Assembly (NCBI GenBank): GCA_905182995.1
Contig: CAJJDP010000110.1
Location: 73,699-137,698, forward strand
DNA from: Paramecium octaurelia
Taxonomy: Eukaryota; Ciliophora; Oligohymenophorea; Peniculida; Parameciidae
DNA length: 64,000 bases
Direction of reading: 5' to 3'
Shown: positions 10,056-21,237 of the stretch, in pieces
Numbering within the stretch: position 1 is the stretch's first letter
Layout: every line of letters begins with the position of its first letter
The notes under the pieces: generated by a model
Seen by the model: the letters and a program-made list of their open reading frames with translations, nothing else
What the model was told of the DNA's origin: nothing
Database searches by the model: none
Made by a program: the position numbers and the translations under genes

Positions 10056-13000
10056 TCATTAATTATTTCTTTATTTTAGAGCTTTTTCTTTCCTCTCTAT
10101 CTCTTTTAAACATATTTCTAACAAATAATCTTAAAACAAATCACCTTTTAAATTTAAGCTATTTTCATCTGTTGGATATAATGTTAAAGCCCGTGTGATC
10201 ACTTCTAGAGCTTCTTTTGGTTAGAGTTATTTTCTTAAACAATTACCTAAAATAAAAGTTTAGACTTACATAATCCTCTGAGACAAACAATTCGACTCTT
10301 ATCAATCTTAAGTGCTTTTTCATAACAATCTTAAGCCTCTTTATATTTCTTTAAAAATCGTAGGCTTTCTCCTAAAGTTTCAATAAAATATTTACCTAAT
10401 CCTGTTAACGACATTTAATCTTTTTCATTTAAGACTAACGATTTATTATAATAATCAATTGATTCATCATATCTTCCTAAGCATCTTAGACTTTCAGCTA
10501 AAGAATAAATAAAAAATAAGCCTTTTCCAAATAAAGATAAGAAGTGGTTTTCCTTCAGCTCTAAGGCTTAATCATAAAATTCTATTGATTTTTCATATTC
10601 ACCTTATGCTCTTAAAATGTCCCCTAATTTAATTTAGTCTAATATATTAACCTCTTCCTCTTTGATTCATAAAGATAATAGGGTCATCTCTTTAAGATTC
10701 TCGCTTAGCTTTATCCAACGATTCTTTATATAATTCATCTGCTTCTTTGAAATATTTTAACATTCTTAAGCATTCTCCTATAAAAATATTAATTAAGAGA
10801 CCTTTTCCATTAGCGATATGCAATTTCTATTCAGGTCTAAAGCTCTTTCCAAAGTTTCAAGTGATTCTGGAAATTTAAGCAATAATCTTAAACAATTTGC
10901 TTTACCATTTAATGATGGAATATCATTTGGGTATTTTTCAAGAGCTTTCTCATACAATTTTAAAGCCTCTTCATATTTTCCATTTTTTTTTAAATCATCA
11001 GCTATGGATAATTAATGTCAATTACCATCACTACACCAACGTAGAACTTCTTTTCTATCGAAAGATTCAGAACGAATTAAGTTGGGTTTTTATTAATTAT
11101 CTGGCAACACTTAAAATGATTTACCAAAATCGGGTTCGCTTTTTTCACATTACCCCCTTGGTTTGTAAATATGGTAGATTTTCTGAGGTCCTAATTTATA
11201 AAATGTTTTCTTACCTCTATTTGAAAGATCCTCTGTTTGAATGATATCTTAGGATGGTTCATATTGGTTTGGAATAAACACAGATTACCTAGACTTTTTC
11301 TTTTTATTCAACTCATTTATGCATATATCTAAAATTTAATAAACTATTTTAACCATGTTCTATTCTAGATTATTTATGATTTGGATTGATTTTAAGAACT
11401 TAAACGTAACAGCCATCAGCTTCTGAAAACGAATTTATTCTACTTAAGCAATACCCTATGATTTTTTAAAAAAATACCTTTTCCAAATAAGGAATCTATA
11501 TTTTTCTAATCTATCTCCAATGCTAAATCATATTATTAAATAGCTTCTAAAAATGACCCTTGATGCCTTAAACATTCACCTAAAATATAATTTCATAAAA
11601 CCTAATCCTACACGAGATACTAAATTTTTTTCATCCATTTACAACACCTACTCATATAAAAGTTTTGATTCTAAATAATCCTAAAGCATTCTTAGACATT
11701 CACCTAGAAATGTTATGATTATCTTACCTTTCCCAATTAATGATGGGATATCATTTTACTCAATTTTCAACGCTTTGTCATAATATGGAATGGCATCTAA
11801 GAATTCTTTTATCAATCTGTGGCAATCACCTAAGCTTCTCCAACAAATAAGGTTTTTTTGGTCTATATCTGTAGCTTACTTATAAAAAACAATCGATTCA
11901 ATATACTTTTCCTATTTTTTTAATAAGNTTAAAATGTCCCCTAATTTAATTTAGTCTAATATATTAACCTCTTCCTCTTTGATTCATAAAGATAATAGGG
12001 TCATCTCTTTAAGATTCTCGCTTAGCTTTATCCAACGATTCTTTATATAATTCATCTGCTTCTTTGAAATATTTTAACATTCTTAAGCATTCTCCTATAA
12101 AAATATTAATTAAGAGACCTTTTCCATTAGCGATATGCAATTTCTATTCAGGTCTAAAGCTCTTTCCAAAGTTTCAAGTGATTCTGGAAATTTAAGCAAT
12201 AATCTTAAACAATTTGCTTTACCATTTAATGATGGAATATCATTTGGGTATTTTTCAAGAGCTTTCTCATACAATTTTAAAGCCTCTTCATATTTTCCAT
12301 TTTTTTTTAAATCATCAGCTATGGATAATTAATGTCAATTACCATCACTACACCAACGTAGAACTTCTTTTCTATCGAAAGATTCAGAACGAATTAAGTT
12401 GGGTTTTTATTAATTATCTGGCAACACTTAAAATGATTTACCAAAATCGGGTTCGCTTTTTTCACATTACCCCCTTGGTTTGTAAATATGGTAGATTTTC
12501 TGAGGTCCTAATTTATAAAATGTTTTCTTACCTCTATTTGAAAGATCCTCTGTTTGAATGATATCTTAGGATGGTTCATATTGGTTTGGAATAAACACAG
12601 ATTACCTAGACTTTTTCTTTTTATTCAACTCATTTATGCATATATCTAAAATTTAATAAACTATTTTAACCATGTTCTATTCTAGATTATTTATGATTTG
12701 GATTGATTTTAAGAACTTAAACGTAACAGCCATCAGCTTCTGAAAACGAATTTATTCTACTTAAGCAATACCCTATGATTTTTTAAAAAAATACCTTTTC
12801 CAAATAAGGAATCTATATTTTTCTAATCTATCTCCAATGCTAAATCATATTATTAAATAGCTTCTAAAAATGACCCTTGATGCCTTAAACATTCACCTAA
12901 AATATAATTTCATAAAACCTAATCCTACACGAGATACTAAATTTTTTTCATCCATTTACAACACCTACTCATATAAAAGTTTTGATTCTAAATAATCCTA

Positions 13001-13787
13001 AAGCATTCTTAGACATTCACCTAGAAATGTTATGATTATCTTACCTTTCCCAATTAATGATGGGATATCATTTTACTCAATTTTCAACGCTTTGTCATAA
13101 TATGGAATGGCATCTAAGAATTCTTTTATCAATCTGTGGCAATCACCTAAGCTTCTCCAACAAATAAGGTTTTTTTGGTCTATATCTGTAGCTTACTTAT
13201 AAAAAACAATCGATTCAATATACTTTTCCTATTTTTTTAATAAGTCAGCTAAAATTTCAATTACTTATTAAACCTGTTTAAATATAATAATCAATCGATA
13301 ATTTTTCTCCTCCAGGTTATAAATAGTTATTATTTTAATTTTTACTATTTACCAATTCAATCAACTTTTTTATTTCTTCAATGTATGTATCACTAATATT
13401 TTGTATTTTCAGGTTAATCTGGTCAGATTTCTTATCAAATTTTATAATGTTATCAATTAATTAGTGTTTTTAAGTACTTTGCGAAAGATTGAGATCTAGA
13501 GAATGTTATGCTTTAATAACGGTCTATAATTGTTAAATAGTCTGTGTCAGAGAATTACACAATTAAGATAAGTAATTTTCTAATTCTTAATATTTCTACA
13601 TCTTTTCATTGATATAGAGTTCAGCTTCTTAAAGGTTTACTTGTAAGTGATTTTTGTGACTTTCAAATTATAAGCACTTATCACAAATGAATCGAAATTC
13701 AGAACAACTTTCAGCGAGGCAAACTTATTTTACTATGCTTAGCTGATGTCCTAACTAGCAATACAGATCGATCCATTGTGATTGCAT
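10056..13787 (-). CDS. B-box-like zinc finger plus TPR repeat protein
   Basis: Starts MQSQWIDLYCQLGHQLSIVK at 13785-13787. The first 60 residues hold Cys/His pairs (CQLGH, CLAESC, CDKC, SHKNH), a B-box-type zinc site. A helical linker follows, then about ten TPR units ending at TGA 10056-10058. About twelve introns of 22-28 nt are needed. In most TPR units an intron sits at the same place, after the first base of the Gly codon in Gly-Lys-Gly/Glu-Cys-Leu-Arg. The span includes an unmerged overlap (10612-11927 = 11929-13244). After removing that and the introns, 2,123 bases remain, one short of a multiple of three. This fits one missing base in the unit at 12119-12130 (10802-10813 in the other copy), either a sequencing error or a real frameshift. 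Expected length about 707 aa. TPRs usually bind protein partners. Confidence 0.7.
11929..13244. repeat. Exact repeat of 10612-11927 (unmerged contig overlap)
   Basis: The 1,316 bases after the N at 11928 repeat 10612-11927 at an offset of 1,317. Unique sequence resumes at 13245. The repeat lies wholly inside the TPR gene and makes it look longer than it is. Confidence 0.85.
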
Positions 13788-13915
13788 AGCTATAAATTTT
13801 AAATATGAAATATAAATATAAAAGAATGATGTTATAGAATATATTTATTTTGAGGATTTGATATTGAATAATTTGTTTATTAAATAAAATTTATTAAATG
13901 TAAAATAATAACATC
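13788..13915. promoter_or_regulatory. Shared divergent promoter region
   Basis: 128 bp of very AT-rich DNA separate the start codons of two divergent B-box/TPR genes. Both promoters must lie here or overlap it. I see no defined motif. Confidence 0.4.
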
Positions 13916-14822
13916 ATGTGCGCGTACCACTTAGACGAGCCTGCACTTTATATCTGTCAAGGTGAGAGTTGCTTTGAAAAAAGAATATTTTGCCATAAAT
14001 GCTTGAGAGAAAACAGACATATGCATAGTGTTAATAAACATGAATTAATAAGTGCATTGCCATAAATTTTGGAGGGTTCAAATTATGATTGTGATTAACT
14101 AGTAGAATTTATTGAAGAAGCCTTTAATGAAATCATTTTATTTAAGAATTACTTAATAAGGGCGATCAAAATGAAATATCATATTTAAACATAGTAATTC
14201 AATGAAATTAATATTGAATCTAAATGCTAAGTATTAGATAATTTGATCAAATTCAAAGATGATTCAAAAATTATTTAAAAAGTATTGGATCAACCCTTTA
14301 AGACAGTTTTATCTCATATTAAAGATGGAATAACAGATGTTTGTTTAGAATAAGTAACTTATCTAAGATAGATTACTGAATAAGAGCGTCAGTAATTTTA
14401 AAATCATATCAACGACAGTAATTTATTTATTCAAAAATTTAGGTTAGAATTTAGTTTAATCCAACCGCTTTGAGTAAGCTTTAGAATAGGTAGAGAAAGC
14501 ACTACTTATAAATCCAAGACATTTAGATGCACTTAATTTAAAAGGTTTTCTTATTTTTAATTACTAGGCAATATTTTAATGAGGCTTCGAAGATTAAATG
14601 AAGCTCAATAGCAATTTACTTAAGCTCTTAAAATAGATGAATTGCATATTACATCCAGGTTTGCATTAGGTAGATATATTTTATAACTGTCTAGGTTCTT
14701 GTTATATACTTTCCAATTAAAGAAGATTGGCACTGCAATAGTTATTTAAAATAGTAGATATTAATCCTGGCAATCAATAAGCAATAAATTAAATAGATTA
14801 ATTGCTATTAGAAACTTAGTGA
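13916..14822 (+). CDS. B-box-like zinc finger plus TPR-like protein, 277 aa
   Basis: Starts MCAYHLDEPALYICQGESCF at 13916 and ends at TGA 14820-14822. Residues 2-45 carry a Cys/His array (CAYH, CQGESC, CHKC, HMHSVNKH) of B-box type. A helical region follows and then TPR-like units with ALLINPRHLDALNLKGNILM and ALQQLFKIVDINPGNQQAIN. Three introns (25, 23 and 25 nt) leave 834 coding bases. One intron again falls in the Lys-Gly codon of a TPR unit, as in the divergent neighbour at 10056-13787. The two genes share architecture and may be ancient duplicates. Function unknown; a scaffold is likely. Confidence 0.7.
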
Positions 14823-15109
14823 ATATTAATTTATAAAATTCTTTATTTATATTAAAAATTTTATCTAAAATTCAAATAATCAATTAGAGAAATTCTCTAA
14901 AGACTATTGCATAATATAATCTTTAAGTAATCAATCAATATTTATTTGAATTGAAGAGAATTTAACAATAAAGAAATCAATAATTTATTATAAGGTATAT
15001 GAATTTAAAGAAATTGCAATTTATTAAAAGCATAAAATAGAAATATAATAAATAATATATATTCTAATTAATTTTATATATATTATAAATTAAAATCCAT
15101 TCTGATTGG
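14823..15109. other. AT-rich spacer
   Basis: No gene seen. Likely the promoter of the NF-YB gene. Confidence 0.4.
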
Positions 15110-15654
15110 ATGAATCAATTTCGATAAGAAGATAATTAAAAATAAGAGATCTAAGATGATAATCTAATGTTTTAATATAATTTTTATTTAATAGAAGGCA
15201 AATACCAAACTATAGTAGGTTTCTACCTATAGCAAATATAAACAGAATCATGAAGAAAGCACTCCCTGAAAATGCGAAGATTGCTAAAGATGCCAAAGAA
15301 ACTGTATAAGAATGTGTTTCAGAGTAAGGAATAATTTGATAAATAGATTCATATCATTCATAACATCAGAAGCTTGTGAAAAATGCAAGAATGAGAAAAG
15401 GAAGACAATAAATGGAGAAGACCTATTGTATGCCATTAACACATTGGGTTTTGAAAGTTATGTTGATATATTAAAACTCTATTTAAATAAATATAGAGAG
15501 GTACAAAATGCATATCATTGGATAGGCAGTCAAAGCGGTAGAGGGCACAACAGGAGCAACTAATTAAAAAAGGAAAAGGCAAAATTCATCTGATGATGAT
15601 GACGAGGATGATGAAGAAGATGAAGAAGATAACGATGATGATGATCAATCCTGA
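15110..15654 (+). CDS. NF-YB/HAP3-type histone-fold transcription factor, 156 aa
   Basis: NF-YB subunits pair with NF-YC and join NF-YA on CCAAT boxes. The conserved core is plain: [20 protein letters not shown], then [40 protein letters not shown] and [14 protein letters not shown], in the family order. Three introns (26, 23 and 25 nt) leave 471 coding bases. The first joins exon MNQFRQEDNQKQEIQDDNLI to the core and begins GTTTT, which is less usual than GTA. The tail is a basic patch followed by about 25 Asp/Glu-rich residues, unlike the Gln-rich tails of some animal forms. Negative cofactor 2-beta (Dr1) is related, but the LPIANI...LPENAKI pattern fits NF-YB best. Confidence 0.88.
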
Positions 15655-15727
15655 ACATTTATTTAGATATAATGCTAAAAAGTGTATTTATTCAATTCTC
15701 ATAGTCTTTTTAATTAAATAACAATAT

Positions 15728-16456
15728 TCAGGGTTTAACATTTTTTATTATTAAATTTTCTATAGAATTGTCGGTGTTTTTAATCATATATAGTATGCTG
15801 TCCAAACAATCTCTCAGGATGGTATAGAAGTCCAAATCATTGATTTTCAGTGACATTCTGCTTAGCTATAAATTATAGTAGTCATCTTTGTAATTGGCCA
15901 GGTAGTGTTTCTTTATTTATTGATGTAATTATTGTAGTGAATTTCTGATTTCATTACTAATAATTTATAAATTTTAGCATTTAAGATAATTAAGTGAAGT
16001 TTGGATTTGATTCTTTTCATATTTCAGTTATTCATTATCTTTAATTATAAGTTAGCATTACTCTTCTAACTTTTCCATTTGAGGTTAGAGGTTGTTAAAT
16101 TATGTTAGCTGTTTCATTAGACTTTTGTTTTACAAATCCAATTGTGTAATTTTATTTTGCTATTCTCTAATGATGCCATCTTTCTATAATAATATAGTTA
16201 AGAGTTGTTTTTTTTCTCTTTAAATTTATTCGAGTATTAGTGCATAACTATGGGTTTAGGTTAATTTCTTATCTTGTTGCTGATGCTTAATTTCTGGCTT
16301 GGTGAAAGTAGTTTAAGATTTTTTTAATAGATCATCGATCTTGGAATTGACTTCAGTCAGACGGGAATTACTTTGAGGAGTTTAGATAGTGGTTAGAGGA
16401 TTGGATCTAAATGATAAGTTGGTTAAATGAGTAGAGGTAGATCTGGAAAACTTCAT
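15728..16456 (-). CDS. Coiled-coil protein, 242 aa
   Basis: One intronless frame of 243 codons, from MKFSRSTSTHLTNLSFRSNP at 16454-16456 to TGA 15728-15730. The first 60 residues are Ser/Thr-rich and basic. Residues 80-215 are Gln/Lys/Glu/Leu-rich with heptad spacing. No catalytic motif. Tail-to-tail with the NF-YB gene (73 bp). No family recognised; a cytoskeletal role is possible but not shown. Confidence 0.65.
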
Positions 16457-16568
16457 TTAGAGGTGGTTATAATTTGTATTTTAATTTATACTTGAATTAA
16501 AAGAGGATGAACGATAGTGTTGATATATTAGTTTATATAAATAAATAGGTGATTAAATATATAAAATA

Positions 16569-18851
16569 ATGAATTTCACAATAAATGAAATAAGGAAATC
16601 GGGGACTCATGTAAATTAATTTATTATGACAGACAGAAGAAGAACTCAATCAACTAACATTGGATGAGAACATGGGGGAGTTGAGAAGAGCACAATACAT
16701 TCTTTAGAGAGGTCATCCAATTTAAAAATATGCAGTATGATAGATAGTAATTAGATTTACTCAAACATTCACAGGCTATTTAAAGTGAGTGGATTTAGTT
16801 TATTGTTTCCCATAATTAATGAGGATCTGGTGAAGTAAGACGAAGACACAATTGCAATAGCCACAAAGGAATTTTTGTTGATTGCAAAGTAGATGAAAGA
16901 GAAGGAGTAACAGATATTGCTTAATCAAACATTTCATTTTATGAAGAATTACAATTTGAAATTGGCAGAAGGATGGTTTGAGTTATTTGAAATGTTGTAT
17001 TGTTGCGACATTCACAATTCAATTAAGTTGATAAATGAGTTAACCGATATTGAGGCTGATACACATTGGCGTTAGAGAGGAGCTCGTTTGCTACAGTGCA
17101 TACCTTAGATCGAGAGAATACAATTACTTTGTATGGACAAGGATCCTCAGGTAAGGTTTGAGATTGTGAAGACAATATAGATTGTTTACTGTAGTTTTAC
17201 TCCTGAGAAGTTTAGTACTTATTTGTAGATGAAGGTATATAAATAATATAACAATGAAGATTTTTGAGTTGATTTATGATTATGAAGTACAAGTAAGGAT
17301 GGCAGCAATTGAAATGTTTTTTATGGTTTAATCTCATTTATAAGATAGGGAAAAAATGATTACAAAATAATTCTTTGAATTCCTAAGTTCCCAGAATGTA
17401 TAAATTATAACAATAATGTCAAGAATTTGTGGGAAAGTATTAATGGAAATCATGGATGTAAAACCTGATATTTAAAAATTTCTAAAAGTGTTCATTTCAT
17501 TTGCTGAAAACTCAAATGAGGAATATCGAATAAACTTTGCCTACAATTTTCCTGCCATTCTTCAAATCTTAAAGGGAGAATGCTATGATTAACTAAAAGA
17601 AACTTATTTGAGATTGTTGCAATTTGATACCTCTACTCAAGTAAGGAACTTACTCCTGGCAAGCATCCCAGATGTAATCTCTACCTTGAAAATTCATAAG
17701 ACTCAATCAATGATACCTTTGATTCGTAAAATGTTAGATCATCCAATAATTTAATACAATCTATATTCAATAATCTATGCTCTTTGGCCAAGCTATGATT
17801 AACAGGAACAATTGATTCTATCAGTAATAATTATTTAAATGACATAGAAAATGTTGGTGAATGACATACTCATAGACTTAGTGAAATAGATTCATTGTAA
17901 GGCCAGTGTTGTTCTGCTAGAGTAATTGCTAAAGTAAAATTGCATAATATATACAGAGACTTCACGAGTTCTTCCAATAATGCGATGCTTATCTGTTATT
18001 GTTGACTCCTCTTTTGAATTTATTGTCAGCAGATTCCTTAAATATTAGAAACTTGGCAGTTCAAAATATAGCATATCTTGCTTATCATGATCAGTAATGG
18101 AAATATCTATATGTCATAGATCCATAAACAGTCAAATGATTAACTTGTGCATGAATAGTAACAAGTTCAGAATGCGTATCTGTTACATTGAATTCATATC
18201 TTAAACTATTGATCTATGTTCTAAGCGATATTTCCATCTAAATAATTTTATCAACATTTTGGCACTCAGTCAAGATAAGATATTCGAAGTTCGTATTAAA
18301 CTCAGTCGTATCATGAAAAAGATATAAACGATCATTTTAGATAATGATGAGACCGCATGCATTGCATATGATTAAGCTATTAAACGGCTTTCACGTGATC
18401 CTATCATCAATGATGTAATTAGTAATCTCATTGAGTGTAGATTCTTAAGTAGAATGAATCAATGCAATTTTCCTTTGGAGATGATTTGCTAAAAGAATAA
18501 AAAGAACATTTGTGTTTTGCTAGGATTTCAGCTGATGATATTGATGCTATTGAAAAAAATGAACACACTGGATCCATTTCACCATTTATTATTAAGTCTA
18601 AGAATGGATATGGACATAGTCGAAAACGATCATCAATCACTCGTCAACCAATCAATAGATCTTAACCAAATGCTTCGTTTACTTAAAAACTTACTCAAAT
18701 TTAAACTAAATACAATCCCATCAAAATTTCAGAAGACATGAGTCGTAGAACTTCTGTTCCTCCTGTTCCTGGTCGAAAATTACAACTCGCTTTAAAACCA
18801 ACCAATACTCAATTCAAACCCAAATTAAACTAATAACGATTGAGAAAATGA
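16569..18851 (+). CDS. HEAT-repeat protein, PP4 regulatory subunit 1-like
   Basis: Array of helical HEAT repeats over about 600 residues, for example HWRQRGARLLQCIPQIERIQ, DKDPQVRFEIVKTIQ, NIRNLAVQNIAYLAYHDQ and NKFRMRICYIEF. Such arrays form the scaffold subunits of PP2A and PP4 phosphatases. The general look is PPP4R1-like, with a Ser/Thr/Arg-rich disordered tail. Start 16569 is followed after 14 codons by a 22-nt intron. In all about seven introns (20-26 nt) are needed; one of 24 nt at TCA/AAA is optional. Several end in AAG or GAG. Without the optional intron the length is 712 aa, with it 704. PP2A scaffold subunit A is the main alternative. The repeats are clear; the exact subfamily is inferred. 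Confidence 0.6.
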
Positions 18852-18870
18852 ATAATTATATTATTATTAA

Positions 18871-20100
18871 ATGGACTCTGCACCCAAAAAGAAAAAGTCT
18901 GTCTCTTCTAAACAAGACAAATCCCAAGCAGGTAGTGTCAAATCCAAGAAGTAATAACCTCCTGGTGAAATACTGGAATAATAAAGTATACTACAATTCA
19001 AATGTTAGACTCATAACATGATATTCAAATTGATGATCATCCCCAATAGCCTGATCCCTTCATTTCTCAACCTCCTTAACAACCAGTCAAAGTTTGCATT
19101 CATCACAATCTCCCATTCCAGTTTTTCTGTGAAGCATGCGAAGATCCTATTTGTTAACAATGTACCATCTTAGGTCCTCATAACACCTAATTACATAGAA
19201 TTAATAGGTTAAGTGATTCATTCAAATTGCGATGTGCTAAAATTGAAGAATCAATAAAAGCCAATCTATTAGGGAAAAGAGAATAGCTGTTAGCATAAAT
19301 TCATAGAGTAAATTTGACTATTTATTTTTAGATAGAATATAGGATTGAAGAGATTAAGTATGTCAAGACTATCATTGAGAGAGATGCAAGAGCAGAATTT
19401 GGTGGAGTCTTAGAAAGATTAAAATAGAGTGAAGGATAAAAATTGGCAATCCTAAGTCATGAGATATCTGAATTATAAAGGTATTAATTTTTAGTAATTT
19501 GTAGAGATTTGGATAAAATAAATGAAGTAGGATCTTAATTTTATGATCTCAAAGAGATTCCTGACCCTTGTCCTTTTCTTCTGAAATCAAGAAACATCTA
19601 TGATTAGATCGAATATATGGTTGCCAAACCATTCAAGGTTTAAATTGAGGTTTATCCATACGATTTGCCGCGAGAATTAACTGAATTGAGATTGCAATTA
19701 CAGAGAGCATCTGCTTAATAATAATTGATCGAGTTCAAGAATGAAATTATTTGGAAATTATTGAGTGAAAAGTAAATGGATGAGGAGGCTATTAAGTAAT
19801 TAGTTATTCATATAAGTTTGATAGATAGGAATTGGAGAGATAAGCAAGTGAAGAAATAAGTGAGTGGAGTAAATTAGTTGACAAATTCTCATAGGAATTG
19901 AGAAAACAATAATTAGTATGTTATTATTGTGGATGCAAAATGGAAAAACAATATGTTAATTCAATCTGTGCATAAAACAGATAAGAATAAGATTGTAAAA
20001 ACTATTTAAGAGTTTAGATGATAAAGTATTTTGTAATGAACAACCACCATAAAACCATCATGGAACTAGTAGACACTACTTTGCAGATCCAATTTTATGA
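18871..20100 (+). CDS. B-box zinc finger protein with coiled coil, 369 aa
   Basis: Starts 19 bp after the HEAT gene stop. Order: a Lys/Ser-rich N-terminus (MDSAPKKKKSVSSKQDKSQA), a B-box at about residues 68-105 (CIHH, CEACEDPICQQC, HRINRL), a long coiled-coil region, and a second Cys cluster near the end (CYYCGCKM). It finishes NHHGTSRHYFADPIL at TGA 20098-20100. Five introns (23, 24, 24, 26 and 23 nt), all ending TAG, leave 1,110 coding bases. B-box plus coiled coil is the TRIM-like core, but I see no RING in front, so ubiquitin-ligase activity should not be assumed. Partners unknown. Confidence 0.72.
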
Positions 20101-20268
20101 ATCTATATTATATCTATTGATTTTTTAATATTCATATCAATTAATAACAATATCCAATAATCCAATGTTGTTAGTATACTGATTTATCAATTTATTAAAA
20201 GTTATTCTATAAAATACAAAACATATTTGATTAAGTCTAATAAAAACAATTATATAAATATTAACATT

Positions 20269-21173
20269 ATGAACATTTATACTATAGTAGATTTAATTAA
20301 ACTCACCGAATAACGAGGTGTCGAATTACTTATAGATGCTGTGATATTTGGGATAGAAATAGGGAGAAAGAACATTGAGGATTAAAAGTAAATTCTATCA
20401 ATAGTTGAATTACTCGCGTAATTGAAACGAAAAATAGATTTAAACATCTACTCTCCTTTTCTAAGGGACTAGATATTTGATAGAGTGCTCAATAAGAATG
20501 AGAAAGTATCATAAACTATCTATTCTTAAAGTTAGAAGATATTCTATGTGGTTATCAACTAGAGTTCTAAAGGTAGTCGAAGATTAAACAACTAAATAAT
20601 ATTTGTGAAATTTGCAAACAACCTATTAATAATATAATGGAGAAATTCAATGCTCAATGCAATCATCAATTTCATTAGTAGTGTGTGATTCCTCTGTTAA
20701 TTCAAGTTATGGAGAATCAAAATAGCTTTAAATGTCCTTTGTGTGGTTTTACAACCTTGTAACAGGATTTGGAAAGCCAAATAAAAGATAATAAAACATT
20801 AAAACTATCTTGTTGTCCTACTCCATAATGCAGCAAACAATTTTCATATTTAGGATAAGAAATTTATAGATGTGCTGATTGTGGCAAGAGATACTGCTTA
20901 AAATGTCAATCACAGAGCCATGCAATTAATCAGCAGAATCATCCAGGTAAGGCTGTTAAATTTGAAATGGGTGACAATTATAAGGAATGTCCAAAATGCA
21001 AATAATGGGTCAAATAATTGAATGCATAAAAAATATTGAATTGTCAATAATGTAAGTACAAATTTTGTTTTGGTTGTGGTGAAAAAGATGGAGGTGGAGA
21101 TTGTTCTTGCAATAAAACGAATAAACCTATTTACCTTGGATTTCAATGGGTGAAAAAAAAAATTATGGGGTGA
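20269..21173 (+). CDS. RBR-type (RING-IBR-RING) E3 ubiquitin ligase, 292 aa
   Basis: RBR ligases take ubiquitin from an E2 onto a RING2 cysteine and then to the target. RING1 is seen as CEICKQPINN...CNHQFHQQC...CPLCG. The IBR follows (CCPTPQCSKQF...CADCGKRYCLKCQ...H). RING2 is CPKCKQWVKQ...CQQCKYKFCFGCG, with the expected catalytic Cys in the NCQQC region. About 110 N-terminal residues show no domain. One 26-nt intron, GTTATC...GTAG, joins them to RING1; a 29-nt version starting 3 nt earlier keeps the same frame. The protein is short for the family and lacks obvious ubiquitin-like or Ariadne domains. Ends at TGA 21171-21173. Confidence 0.82.
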
Positions 21174-21237
21174 TATGTAATGCATATATAATTATTTGAA
21201 TTAAACTTCTTTTTTATTAATCAATTTTTAATAATAA

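Noticed and set aside
10056-14822. CRISPR-like or satellite array, because of regular repeats
   Set aside because: The periodicity comes from about 34-codon TPR units in coding sequence with divergent bases; there are no constant repeats with spacers.
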